64,000 nt of DNA from Poecilobothrus nobilitatus (Eukaryota; Arthropoda; Insecta; Diptera; Dolichopodidae): assembly GCA_947095535.1 (NCBI GenBank), contig OX352774.1, forward strand, positions 238,291,825 to 238,355,824, given 5' to 3'. Below the pieces are notes generated by a model. That model made no database searches, had not been told where the DNA came from, and saw only the letters and a program-made list of their open reading frames with translations. Positions 33,501 to 45,602 of the stretch are shown here, one piece after another (position 1 is the stretch's first letter; each line of letters begins with the position of its first letter). A program made the translations under genes and the position numbers.

Positions 33501-35999
33501 GGTGACTAAGAACGAAAATATCCAAAATGAATTGTAACGGATTGTGATTTACATTTCCGTCTTAAAAATGGCATTAAAATTAAATATTTTTTCTTTTTTT
33601 TTTTCTTAAAAAAATTTAAGTACCATTTCTTTTAGTTGTGACTAAGAATAACCTGAAGGATTTTGTATTTTGGTTATGTTGGTAAAAGAGAAAAAAAAAA
33701 TATTTGTATGTTTGTTTGGTATTTTTTTGCTTAAAGGATTAAACTGTCATTATCTATAATGTAAAAAAATTTTAATAATAATAAATATGGTTTTCAAAGA
33801 ATTAGAAAATATATTATAGTTATAACTTTAGAAAATTTCATTGGAAAATTGTTTAGAGAAAAAAAAAAGAAAATTGTTGAAAAATTGAATGATTTAATTT
33901 GATTTTGATATTGGTGGAAGATGTAACATAAATAATTTATAATAGGTAGTTATGAACTCAATTTATGAACTTACATTTTGCATAATGTTCATGCTGATAC
34001 CTATTAATTGTTCTCTTTTAATTGGTAAGATTAAATTTTCTAGGTTTTAACTAAATCTTATAAGTCTAACAATTTCTTGTTAATTTTTTTCATTACAATG
34101 AATGTATTAAACAACTTAAAATCAATACTCGTAAAAAGTAAAATGCAATATACAGATCTATCTATAAAAACAGTTTATTGAAGCACGCAAAAATTAAAAC
34201 CGAATGAAAAAGGATATATATTTTACCAAATTATTTTGAATACTTCTTATTATAATATCTGTATATTAGCAAAATATTAATCGAAAGTGTTTGAAAGTAC
34301 TGTGTTTTTATTTTTCAAATACAAAGGTTTTAAAGCATCAAAATCAATACACATTCTTTAACACATATTCATCGCTAATATTTTACAGGTTAATAGAAAT
34401 TTAATTACTATTGTTCTGTAAAAATGTTTATCTTTTTTGAAGAACACTAAAATTAATTGAAGAAAAAACACGTAAAAAATCTAAACTGAAAAAATCAATA
34501 ATATACAAACTTATTTTTATTTTTGTGTTTATCTTATAAATTTTCACTATAATTAAAACAATCATTAACTAATTAAAATTCTACAATTTTCCTTCGATAA
34601 TGTTTTAATTTTAAAACAATTTTTATATGAAAATTCACAAGACCACATATACGCATTATGATTTTCGTATAACGTGTACAAACTGAAAAACAAAAAGTAT
34701 AAAAATCTTTTTCAACTATCAGTACAAAGACCGATTTGTTTGAAATTCATTTCCGTAAGTATTTTTAAAAATGTATTCTTTATTTTTTATGATATCCTTG
34801 TTGATGATAACAATGTTTGGGCTGGTAATTCTTGGATTTATGATTAGTTTATTTATTTTCTATACATGTAATGAAAGAAAATTATTGTAATTCTGAATAA
34901 CAACGTGTCACATCCCTTTCACAAATGAAAACTATTTTAATCTAGCAAAGTTTCAAATTCTTTTCATTCAGTAAGGATTATCTTCGAGAATTTGCTCTAT
35001 GAATGTGCATCTAAATGTAATGTAAAGTTTTCTATATTATGTTTTTATTTTAATTATCATTACCTTGGGAATTTAGTGTTTCTACAGAATTTTCATCAAG
35101 TTAAACCAGCGGAATTTAAAAATGAAGAGCTAAATTTAAAATAAGTGCATTAATATCTGGTACATCATTGTACTTTGTACTTTTTTCTATTAGATATTTT
35201 TATACAGATTTCTTTTAGTAAAATACCGATTAAATTTTCCCATATTAACATATTATGTAAAGGTCAACAGAAGAAAATATTCTACTTTGTTTTTCTTTGT
35301 TTTGATTTTAGATTTTTCATTAATTGAATATGGATCGTAAGTAAACTGATATACTCAGAATACTTTAGATCAAATACTAAAACAAAGAATAAAAATATTA
35401 TGAAAACAATAAAAGCGGTTTTTATTATTCTTTCTTTTTTTTTCCAATTTTTGTTTATTTTTACATACAAAAAAAAAAAATAAATATAACCAAAATTGCT
35501 TCTAGCACAATAAAATCAACCAATAATTATAATGAAAGAATAGAAAGTTAAGAGTAGACGGTGAATTATGTAGGAATAAATAATATTATATTATATGAGA
35601 TATGTCCAATGCAGGAATATGTGATTGTGAAACTGAAAGAATAAAAGAAAATATTTGTTTTTAAATGAAAGCAATTTTTAAAATCAACTGAACTGACATT
35701 ATAACTTTTAAATAAAAAGTTTGCTTCAAAAGTAAAAAAAATATAAAATTATTTTTGCCATAAAGCCGTTATTTGAATTCTTTTGATTTCAAACAAAAAA
35801 AAAAACCCACAACAACAATAACACAGGAAAAATACAAACACTGAAAGAGAAGGATGAAATATGAATATCAAAAAAATAAAAAAAATTTTAATATCATTTA
35901 TTGTGCATTTATTTGTATTTAAAAATTTTAAAGTTCTAAAGAAATTTGATATTTTTATGTATTATACAACATTAATTTTTTTTTTTGTATTAGGGACGG
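30546..35999. other. AT-rich filler, longest stretch without a recognised element
   Basis: About 5.4 kb of AT-rich sequence with A and T runs and short 'catacatgtatgtatgta' tracts near 32583. I found no copy of any repeat defined here and no credible coding or RNA gene. The frames at 32467-32709, 32578-32958 and 35282-35470 are low-complexity noise. Confidence 0.5.
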
Positions 36000-36400
36000 T
36001 GGAAAACATCGAAAGTAACTCAAAATTGCATAACCTTCCATGACCACTTCTTTTAAAACGAAACTTTAGGACGAATCCTTGAATACATAATTATACACTT
36101 TGTTTTTGGGAATAAGAATGTGGGGTGGATGCTTAGAAAATTGTATTTGGGATAATTAGGATTATGGAAGAAGAATGAGTTGTGCAGGACTTTAACCAAC
36201 AAAAACCGCCTCCTTTAAAACAAAGCGTTAAGACGAGTCTATTTTCAATACATAGTCACATAATGGGTTGTTTGCTTTGCTAATTACAGTTTGCTTTTGA
36301 GGATAAGGTTGTGGGAAGGATACTTTGAAAATTGTATTTGGGTTAATTAAGATTATGAAAGATGAATTAAATGGAATGGAATAATAAATGACCACAACAT
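36000..36400 (+). repeat. Dispersed repeat R-B, two tandem units
   Basis: Two diverged units of about 175 bases: 'cttttaaaacgaaactttag' ... 'gaataagaatgtggggtgga' ... 'gaaaattgtatttgggataa' (36050-36160) and 'cctttaaaacaaagcgttaa' ... 'gataaggttgtgggaagga' ... 'gaaaattgtatttgggttaa' (36210-36350). A third copy is at 42347. No coding capacity; the minus-strand frame at 36228-36434 is a by-product. Confidence 0.7.
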
Positions 36401-36844
36401 GCATACAATGTAATTTACAAATGATATAATGCAATAGCTATTCCTAAAATCTGTCTAAACTATTATTTTTTTGCTTTTATTAATGGTTTTGTAATCAGTA
36501 TAAACTTAGTTGAAATTGGACAATAACTAAAAAAAATATGTTCATCACATTGATAGTTTTATCAAAATACCATTTAAAATGAAGTTTGTCGGCTCATGAT
36601 CTCTAGAATTGACTCATACCAATTATTATTATGTTCCATAATATCTTGTTATTATTTTACCAAAATTTTTGAGTAAATAAAGCAATATCTGACATATAAA
36701 AACAAAGATTTTTAATGTCAGACATTTTCCAAAAAAAAATCAATAAAAAATATTTAGAATTGTGGCCTGCTTCAAAATTTATAATTTATTTTAGAATTTT
36801 TTATGTAATTTTTAGAATATAATGTTTGTGAAAAATCAAGAGAT

Positions 36845-36992
36845 ATTGGATCGAATGCATAAAACTGATCATGAATTCAAATCTCCTCTAATCAAACAAA
36901 AACTAGGTACCTACTCTTGAACTCGTAGTATTTATTTGAAAAAGTGAGGATTTAAGTGCAAGCTCAGTTTTATTATTCGGTTCATTCGGTCC
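36845..36992 (+). mobile_element. MITE family M2, copy 1
   Basis: Left end 'ttggatcgaatgcataaaac' and right end 'agctcagttttattattcgg' form imperfect terminal inverted repeats; their shared core is ATAAAACTGA. The interior has 'gaactcgtag' and 'ttgaattcaaat'-type motifs. The copy at 49838-49985 aligns over the full length in the opposite orientation. About 148 bp, non-coding. Confidence 0.65.
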
Positions 36993-37009
36993 ATTATTTC
37001 CAATTTAAA

Positions 37010-37830
37010 AAAAAAACGCTGTATAATTAAGAAAAGGTGTTAACAAATGTAAAAATATAATATGGGATGTGTTTGTCTTACTGTCAGGAAATTTGTACAG
37101 GTGTCTATAAATAGCGAATTTTCAAGTTTTGATACCACTTTGATATTTCTATGAAGTAGTGGTTAAGACGCAAATCTTTCAAATGAAAAATCTTCGTTTC
37201 AAACAGATGTCAGACCATATTCAATAATATTAAATTATATCGTAAATATTTATAAGATAAAAAATGGTACAGAAATAAAATATTTATGTCTCATAATCAT
37301 AATCTTGTACAATAATTCCTATTACCTATAAGTATCTCCTAAATTGAAAATTAATGTAATATGAAATATAAGTGACCTGTGTTTCTTATAAGACAAAACG
37401 GACAAAAAAAAAATACCTTTTAAACAGGAGGAATGGCAAAATTTTTTCTGAGATTAGTTATGCTTGTTCCCAAAAATTTTGCTTCTCTCAAAATTTGTAT
37501 TTAGTATATACATTGCAAAATCTTATACCTATAATTTTTATATCAACTTATAAAGTTTAAAAAATTTCATTTAGTGTTTTACGTTTTAACATTGAAACAA
37601 CATTCAGCAGAATTTAAGATATATAAATATAAACTTTTTTCAAATTTGAAAGACTACAGTATTACATTCCAATGTTACATACGCAGTTTCTATAAAAAAG
37701 TTATTCCACAAATATATCTTTTTAATAAATTGTTCATGATTAAAATTCTATTTCTTGCTCCATCCTATACAGTGTAAAAGTTTTGTAAACAGAAAAACAG
37801 ATGGACAAAGTAAAACGTAAAAAATAAATT
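37010..37830 (+). repeat. Dispersed repeat R-A, copy 6, interrupted
   Basis: The 5' part (37010-37136) has 'gtacaggtgtctataaatag' and 'cgaattttcaagttttgata'. The 3' part (37413-37830) resumes with 'ccttttaaacaggaggaatg' and ends with 'gtgtaaaagttttgtaaac' and 'cagatggacaaagtaaaac'. The two halves are separated by a SINE-like insert. The frames at 37372-37560 and 37574-37777 fall in the repeat and are not genes. Confidence 0.7.
37137..37412 (+). mobile_element. SINE family S2, diverged copy nested in R-A
   Basis: Flanked by the 5-bp duplication ATACC (37132-37136 and 37413-37417), exactly at the break in R-A. The head-like 'gaagtagtggttaagacgc' and B-box-like 'cgtttcaaacag' lie in tRNA spacing. 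Downstream 'aatcttgtacaataattcct' matches the S2 body. The tail is A-rich ('gacaaaaaaaaa'). Confidence 0.65.
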
Positions 37831-39009
37831 TAAAACAAAAAAAATTCAGCATTATTTCAATTATGATGACAGCAACAAAAAGATTTTCGTTTATTTAATA
37901 CATTTCACTTTCAATTATATTATATTCTGATCCAAAAAAAAAACCAAATTCTGGTCTGATTTCAACCCCAAAAACAAAAAAAAAAAACTTTAACCTTTTA
38001 TAAGTTTTTTTCAATTCAATTGAACTTTAACTTTTATTTTTTGATAAAACTGGAGATTCATAATTTATTTTTGTTATTTGTTTTGTTTTTAAATTTTTAA
38101 AAGAAAAAGTGATTTAAAAATACAATAAATTTTTAGGAACAAAAAGAAAATGTATAAATTGTTCTGAAAAAAAATAAAAAAATATTTTGTATATGGAAAG
38201 TTATATTTAACCCCTTTCATTTTAGTTTATTTTGTTTTAAAAATTGTGACTTCTATAAAAACCAATTAAGTTTTTTTAATTGAAAATTGAAAAAGAAAAA
38301 ACAAATATTGCTTCAAGGAAGCACGAGTATTAGACTATCTAAAATTTCAATTAAATTCAAATTCATTTAATTAAAAATTATTCAAAGACACAGAATTTTC
38401 TTTTGAAGAATTTAAAAGAATTAAGTTATTGAAAAATGTCTTTGTGAAATAAAAATGAAACCTATTAAAGATTAGTAAAGTTTAAAAAAAAATTGATTAA
38501 AAGGACATTAAAAAAATACTATTTCTTGTTTTTTTTTTTGTTTTCTTTTAGTTTCATTAAATTTGCATACTTACAGGATACAAATTTATTATCATAATAT
38601 TTAATGTGTAAATGACAGACATTTAAAACTCTTTTACTCAATGATTTACCAACCAACTTTCATTTTTTTCTTTTTAAATGATAATTATTCAGTACAGCCA
38701 TCTTACAAGATTCAATATTTTTTCAATAAATTTTCTGATTTTCATTATTAATTTTCCATTTTTATAAAAAACCCATGTAAAGAATATACATATGTACCAT
38801 ATAATAGGATGTATAATCTATACCTATAATATACATATTCAAAAAAAACGCTCTTTCATTCTGTTAAATTTTTGTTTTTTTTTTCTTTTCGATTAAAAAT
38901 TTTAAAATATTGGTTGTATGGTAGGAGTAGGAATTTCACAATATAACTGAATATAAACCTAAGGTTTATAGTTTAGTACAGCGGTAGAGTGTGGCGTTTT
39001 TAATAATGG
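37831..39009. other. AT-rich filler
   Basis: Homopolymer-rich. Nothing supported until the mariner end at 39010. Confidence 0.55.
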
Positions 39010-39034
39010 GTGTTCAAAATTGAGGTATCATTTT
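39010..39034 (+). repeat. Left terminal inverted repeat of mariner element
   Basis: Matches the complement of 40281-40305 at all 25 positions. A TTG codon inside this repeat (39020) opens the frame upstream of the real start, so the first 33 residues of the long frame are TIR and leader, not protein. Confidence 0.95.
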
Positions 39035-39118
39035 GATTTTGCCGCCATTTTTTTGCTACCTGGAATTTTTATACGAGATTTCTTTAGGTATATTCTAAAT
39101 ACATTCCGGTTAGTTAAT

Positions 39119-40204
39119 ATGGAACATTACACGAAGGAACAACGTGTTTTTGTTATTACAACATTTTTTGAAAATGGTAAAAGTTTTCAGGATGTAATTA
39201 GGAAATTTCGAACAAAATTTGGTAGAGAAAATGCTCCAACAAATCATGCCATCAAGTTGATGGTTGATAAATTTCTAGAAACTGGATCTGTTCTTGATAA
39301 TAGAGGCAACATTTATCAACGTAGTGGCCGTTCAACCGAGAATGTAGCAGCTGTGAGCAGAAGTGTTGAAGAAGATCCAAAAACTTGCATTCGTCATCGT
39401 TCGCAGCAATTAAACATCAAACCATTCACATTATTTAACATTTTGCATAGTGATCTCCATTTAAACGCTTATAAGATCCAGCTGACGCAAGAATTAAAAC
39501 CAACTGACCATGCATTACGTCGGCAATTCGTTTCTTGGGCAATAGAAAAACAAGAAGAAAATGAGAATTTTTTTAACAAAATAATCTTCACCGACGAAGC
39601 TCATTTCCAGCTCAATGGCTATGTCAATAAACAGAATTGCCGCATTTGGGGTGAAGAGAATCCAAGGGTTATCTTAGAGAAACCAGTACATCCACAAAAA
39701 GTTACGGTTTGGTGTGGTTTGTGGTCAGGAGGAATCATCGGACCATATTTTTTTGAAAACGCAAATGGAAATGCGATTACGGTCAATGGAAATCGCTACA
39801 GGGAGACGATCCGAAACTTTTTGTGGCGGGAAATTGATGATTTGGACGTAGAGAATATGTAGTTTCAACAGGACGGTGCCACTTGCCACACAGCAAGAGA
39901 AACAATGGATCTTTTGAAGGAAAAGTTCGAAGATCGCATTATTTCTCGTAGAGGAGGAGTGATGTGGTCACCAAGATCGTGCGATTTGACAACATTGGAT
40001 TTTTTTTTGTGGGTTTTTGTGAAATCGAAAGTGTACAGCAATAATCCCACAACAATTCAAGAGCTTAAATACAACATTATCGAGCAGATTTCAACCATTG
40101 ACAACAGTTTATTGAACAACGTGATTCAGAATTTTGGTAAAAGATTGGAAGCCTGCCAAAGTAGTAGAGGGGACCACTTGGCCGACATAATTTTTCATTA
40201 TTAA
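39119..40204 (+). pseudogene. mariner/Tc1-superfamily transposase, amber-interrupted
   Basis: Cut-and-paste transposase acting on the flanking TIRs. The ATG at 39119 is chosen because it begins MEHYTKEQRV, the usual N-terminus of this family. The frame runs 361 codons with one in-frame TAG at codon 248 (39860-39862), where relatives have Trp (TGG), so it is one base change from open. Seen: a helix-turn-helix region (about residues 4-60), a GR-rich linker (RSGRS near 68-72), then the DDE catalytic core with D159 (TDEAHF), D252 (QQDGATCHTA) and D289 (SCDLTTLDFF). D252 and D289 are separated by 36 residues. The WVKQ... style C-terminus ends SRGDHLADI. Relatives usually have DLTPLDFFLWG, so T and V here are probable decay. 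The TAG would release a 247-residue product lacking two catalytic Asp. AATAAA follows the frame at 40220. Confidence 0.93.
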
Positions 40205-40219
40205 CCGGAACCTATTTGT

Positions 40220-40225
40220 AATAAA
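40220..40225 (+). terminator. Candidate polyadenylation signal of transposase
   Basis: AATAAA lies 16 bases after the TAA stop and before the right TIR. In DNA this AT-rich the hexamer is common, so the position is the main support. Confidence 0.4.
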
Positions 40226-40280
40226 TTAAAATAAAAATATATTTAATATTTCAAAAAAAAAGTCTTTTTTTATTAAAATT

Positions 40281-40305
40281 AAAATGATACCTCAATTTTG
40301 AACAC
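40281..40305 (-). repeat. Right terminal inverted repeat of mariner element
   Basis: Exact complement of the left repeat, followed by TATAG. The TA at 40306-40307 fits the family's target preference. Confidence 0.95.
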
Positions 40306-42340
40306 TATAGTTGCTTTTTGATTTTGCAAGTTAGATTCAGTTCTGTTTTTTTTTTTTTTTGGTTTTTTTATTATATTTTAAACGAAATAAATTCTTTTTC
40401 ATATCATAATATAGTCATAAAATTTAAATTTAATCAATGTTTTAACATCTTAAGCTTCTTATAATATAAATATAATAGGTATATATTGAGTTTCCAATAC
40501 TCAATAAATCAAGGGCATCTTCTAAAAGATAATAATAACCGTGTTTTTACAAAAAATATAAGTTGCAAAGAAATTTTAAATTCATAAAGGCATTAATTAT
40601 TGAAAATTGTATTTTTTTTAACATTTTAAATAAAATCTTAAAGAAACTATACTGCAAATACTGAATTGTAATTTCTTATTAAAATACCTCGAATTTCGAG
40701 GGGCGGGCGAATACTAGTTATTTTTCTTTTACAATTTCTTTAAATTTTCTGTAAAAGAATTAATATTTTAAATTAATTTTTTGAAAATTTTGCTTTAATT
40801 AACTAATAAAAAAAATATTTAATATTAATTTTTTATCTTTAAAATTCAAATTATGTACAATAATTAAATATATAAAGTTTTGAAAATCTTTAATTGCAGA
40901 GTAAGTAGCTATACCTACTTTTATAAGTTTCCTAAAAATTAAAAAATTAATGTTAATTACTAAAGTATAATTTTCTTTCAGAAAGTATTTATTTTTAACA
41001 AAAATATTTTCTTCTGCAAAAAAAAAATTTTTTATAATTATGTAGTATCAAAAAGTTTCTCTTTACAGAAATATATAAAAAAAAAAAAAAGTATATATTA
41101 TATAAATTTTTAATTATTAGGTCAAAGAACTTTTTTTTGTTATTATTTTATTTCGGTCAAAATCTAAAATAAGAATATTTTTCTTAAATTATTACTACAA
41201 AAAAAATAAAAAATAAATAAAATAAAATTAATCTTGAAAAAAACAGAAAACTCAGAAAATAAAATATGAAACTTCCTTAATTAGAAAATGCTGAATATGG
41301 AAAATATATTTTTTTTTTTATAAACTTTCTTAATTCGGGTTCTTTACACTCTTAAATATTTTCTTTTACACTAAAGCATTATATGTACATACATTCAAAA
41401 AAAGAACTTTAAAAGGATAACAAATGTTTTTTTGTTTTTTTTTTTTGGAAAATAAATACATACGAGCATGATAATATTCTTACAAAAAAAAATATTTATA
41501 GTAAGTTTTTTTTTTTAATCTTTTATTTTGAATCTCTAGACAGTATAGCTCCAATATTTTATTTTCTTTATTGTTTGTGAATTATCTTAAGTGTAGTCCA
41601 AAAATTAAATATAATTTTGATACTTTTTATTTTATTTTTTATTTTTCTTTAGCCTTATTTTAAATGTTCAAGATTATTATTATACAATAAATTAATGACT
41701 TTATTTAAATAACAAGAATAAAAAAAAAAAATGTTAATTTTAAGTGCTGCATTACTTCAGTAGTTTCCTAAAGTTTGTATGGATTTCATTTTAGGAAATA
41801 TGCCAAAAACAAAAAAAAAACAAAAAAATTAGCATAATTTTATACTTTGCGATACCAAAACATTACTAAACATTAATTTTAAAATAAAAAATAAATCTAA
41901 TAAATAAAATATTTAAACCTTTTTTTAATATTAGTGTACCAATAAAATAATTTATTTTAAAGTAACGTAAAATTAATAAATTTCTCCTAAAAATATGCAA
42001 TTAATTTTTCTAATTAAATTTTTAAATATTATTAGGAAGCATATGTCATTTGATTGACGAGTTTCATAGTCTCAGAATATTTCAAATTTTAAGACCAATA
42101 TGGCAACATTTAGAAATAAAATCATTTTCCCACTGTTATATCACAATAATAGATGGGGGTTACATGTAAAACTATAGATTATAAATTATAATAGGAGCGA
42201 TATCATCAGAGAATATTTAATATACGGAGTTGACATATATATATATTTAATATAAAGATAAATCAATAAAAATATATCATTCGTAGTTGAAAAATATTTA
42301 TTAATTAAATTCTTATTAATTACATTTTTGTTTTTTTTTC
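40306..42340. other. AT-rich filler
   Basis: No gene or repeat copy. A near-palindrome CCTCGAATTTCGAGG followed by 'ggcgggcg' (40687-40708) is the only GC-rich spot. Confidence 0.5.
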
Positions 42341-42470
42341 AAGCTAGAAAACATCAAAAGTCACTCAATGACAATCCACCCCCTTTAAAACCAAACAGAA
42401 TGGGTCCTTTAGTGATATAATATAGGTACAGTTTGATTTTGGGGAATAGGTATAATAAACAAATGCCGTT
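42341..42470 (+). repeat. Dispersed repeat R-B, copy 3
   Basis: 'agaaaacatcaaaagtcact', 'ccccctttaaaaccaaaca' and 'tttgattttggggaataggt' match the start of the R-B unit at 36000-36110. The match fades after about 130 bases. Confidence 0.6.
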
Positions 42471-45366
42471 GGCGATCAAATTTTTTACATTATTAATAAT
42501 ATATAAACTAATAATAGTACATACCATTTACCTTTAATGGCCTTGTAATCGACAGTTTTAGTAATATTGCATATGCCAGTTTTTAAACATTAACTATGTA
42601 TTCCCTTTAAAAACCTTCGAAAGTTAATTATTATTTTATAAAATTTAAAACACCATCTTAAATAAAAGATATTCTTAATGTAGAAGGAGTTGACAAAGTC
42701 TATTAAAGAAAACCAATCTCAAAGAAATCCGATTCAAACCTTGTAGACTTTTTATTTAATTTTGTTAAACAAGTTTTTAAGGCAAAAGCACTAAATATTG
42801 AAATAATAAATTTACTTGAAACAACTTTAAACTTTTTACAAATTTTAAAAAGAAATCGATAAGTTGTAGACGAGATGACGATAAATGTTATTGTTGTGAT
42901 ATCATATAGTTTTTGGTGACTGAAAACTATAAAACACAAAATTACATTTTAACTTTTAAAAATTTGGTATATTTAGGCATCCATTTTATACTGCATCCTT
43001 TTTCAGATGTAAAATATATTATTATAAGATTTAATGTTATAGTTAGGATGTTTAATTTTAATCGAGCAAAACAATCTTAAAAAAAACAATTAAAATAGTT
43101 TAGGTATATACTTAATAATTGTTCGGCAATACGCAACATAAATATCGCTTATAAAACTTAATTTAATACGAAAACTGATTTGTTCGACAATATTTTTTAT
43201 TGACTATTAACACATACTACAAGGTAATAAAATGTATCTGAAAAAATTTGATGATTTTAAAATTTTGTTTTGAAATTACCAAATTTTTGGATTATGAAAT
43301 TTTATGATTGAAAACACTTTTTTTTTTTTTTTAATTTATTCATTTGGTCCGGAAAAGAATTCAATAAACTAAAACTGAATCATCTAAAATTTGTTCATTA
43401 ATTTTGTCTGTAACAAAATAATATTTAATGGGTCTTCTGTTTTATTTTTTGTTTTCTATTGAAAGAAAAAAAAAACCTAACAAAGTATTATCCTGTTAAC
43501 TTTCTTGTAAACGTATTTAAAGATTATGATATATAAAATTTAATAAGGAATTGATTTAAAAGCTATGGAAATATAGTTTATGTTGTCAAAAGCTGTACAG
43601 GTATTCAATATTCGAATTGCCTGTGCTAAACTATTTAGATTATGAAATAATGTTCAGATTTTATGTTTAAATAAATGAAAGCAAATACTAAATTATAAAA
43701 AAAGAAAAATACTCTTGAACTCAGAAAGTAAAGAGTAAATTTCGAGGTCAATTTATTTTCTGATATTAATACTTGCATTGCAACACGTAACAAAAAAATC
43801 AAACATATATCTATGATAATCGAACAGAAGCGCTTAATTTGTATAATTTAATTTAATTATTAGTTTGTGCTTATTCCAAATAAAAGTATGCTAATACCTT
43901 AAAAACATTTTTTTGATTACATAAAATATTTTATAAAAAATTTATCCACTGCTGTTTCTAAATTATTGCAATTGTATGTGAGTATGTGTTCTAGTTACAT
44001 TTCAAAAAACTATTCAATTATAACTGTTTGAAATACTAATAAGTATATCATTATTGTTAGGCAAATAAATAATAAGATCTGTAAGGGGCAGACAAGGGAT
44101 TGGTAGACTGAACGTTTAAACGAAAATTCAAAAATTAATAAAAGTAGATTAAATAGGAATATTTTATAGGAATAAAAAAGGAATGTCGTAAAAAAAAAAA
44201 TAACATCAGATATAAACAAAATTTATTAACATACTAGAAAATTTAAATCGTTTTCTGGTCAATATATTATAAGGAACAACTTCATCTCATAATTTTTATT
44301 AACAAGACAAATGAAAACAAAATAACAAATAAATATAAATTTCATGTAAACAGAGAAATTGACGTCGAAACAATAAAATTAAATTAAGAATGAATAAACA
44401 ATTAACTGTACTCACATCTATACTCGTACATATAATACAAAAATACAAAATACACATTTGTTTTTCTAATAAAAGTTTTCCGTTTTTAAATTACTAATTT
44501 AATTTGCATACAATATATTATTTTTTTTCCTATATAATGTTAAAAACTCTCAGAGAAAATTAATGAGAGTAAATTATTTTAATCTCTTTATATTTAATAA
44601 ATTAATTATTAATTTAAAAATATGAAATAAAACAAACATTAATAAGGTTAGTTCTCTTTTTCTTTTCTATTTGTTTGCTTTGTGGATGTACAGAAAAAAT
44701 TAACATACATTCTACTTTGTGTTTATAAGTGACTAAATTTTTTAAAATACATTTTGAGAGTTTAAAGATGGCAATTATTTATTATAAAAAATAATGTTTC
44801 ATATAGTGATTAAAGTTTTTCTTCTTTTTTAATTTAAAAATATAAAAACAAGACAAACCAAAAATTATTTACTGATTTTGTTAGAAATTATAAAAAAATA
44901 TATAAGTATTTACATTTTTAGAATTAATAATTTGTAAAAAAGGTATATATAAACCACCATAATGACTTGATTACGTTTTTAAAAATCTGAATACCTACAT
45001 ACAATATCTTTGCAGCATCAGAAATTGAATTGCGTTTTTGAAATAAAAAAAATTTCACCAAAAAAAAATTTACTGATCTTATGCAGTACAAATAATTCGG
45101 ACAGAAAACGGTTTTTCTGCAGTTATAAAATATAAATTGAATATAATGTCTACATGTATTTTGAATAAAAATTTAGCGGAAAAGCGGATAACGGAAAGTG
45201 AAAAAATGTCATGAAAAATAGATTCATTTCTATTTTTACCATCTGTACAGAGTGACATATAGAATTAAAATAGATGTGAATGAAATTTCAAGTTGAATTC
45301 CGCTGGTTGTCACTGTGGGTCTTCTCAAATTTGTTTACGACATTAAAAGGGTAATTTGAAAATATT
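42471..45366. other. AT-rich filler
   Basis: No supported feature. The frames at 42703-42939 and 44010-44219 have no family features and sit in homopolymer-rich sequence. Confidence 0.5.
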
Positions 45367-45428
45367 TTACTCGAGTTGGTACCGCAGAATGGTACCGAGT
45401 TGGTACTCGAGTTGGTACCGCAGAAATA
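45367..45428 (+). repeat. Tandem duplication with KpnI-like GGTACC core
   Basis: 'actcgagttggtaccgcaga' occurs twice, 36 bases apart, with a third partial 'ggtaccgagttggt' between them. This is a local GC-richer duplication 20 bases upstream of an S1 SINE. Confidence 0.85.
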
Positions 45429-45448
45429 CTAACAAATGTATTCTAGTC

Positions 45449-45602
45449 GGGGCCTCGGTGGCCTACTAGTGGGTAAGAGCGTATAAACTACACTGCAAAC
45501 ACCGACGGAGTATGGGTTCGAATCCCACACATGTCGGAGCTATTCCTCCTTACGACATTTACAAATAATAAGCTGATAATGCTATATAATGGAAAATAAA
45601 AA
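45449..45602 (+). mobile_element. SINE family S1 copy
   Basis: Begins GGGGCCTCGGTGGCCTACTAGTGGG, with a 3-base insertion (CTA) in the A box. The B box GGTTCGAATCC is perfect. It keeps 'cttacgacatttaca' after the head but lacks the standard 3' stem-loop and long A tail. ATGTATT occurs on both sides and may be a remnant target duplication. Confidence 0.8.

Larger units (their letters stand above)
39010..40305 (+). mobile_element. mariner/Tc1-superfamily transposon
   Basis: A 1296-bp element with 25-bp perfect terminal inverted repeats (39010-39034 and 40281-40305, starting GTGTTCAAAATTGAGGTATC). These extend to 31 bases with one mismatch. A single transposase frame fills the interior. TA lies directly outside the right end (40306-40307). 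The base before the left end is G, not A, so the TA duplication is not intact, or the true ends lie one to three bases further out. Perfect TIRs and one inactivating stop imply a fairly recent insertion compared with the degraded repeats around it. Confidence 0.92.

Noticed and set aside
39020..39118. N-terminal 33-residue extension of the transposase from a TTG start
   Set aside because: The TTG lies inside the terminal inverted repeat, and the encoded residues are TIR and leader sequence. The ATG at 39119 gives the family's usual N-terminus.
39865..40050. Minus-strand open frame opposite the transposase
   Set aside because: Shadow of the real coding frame on the plus strand.
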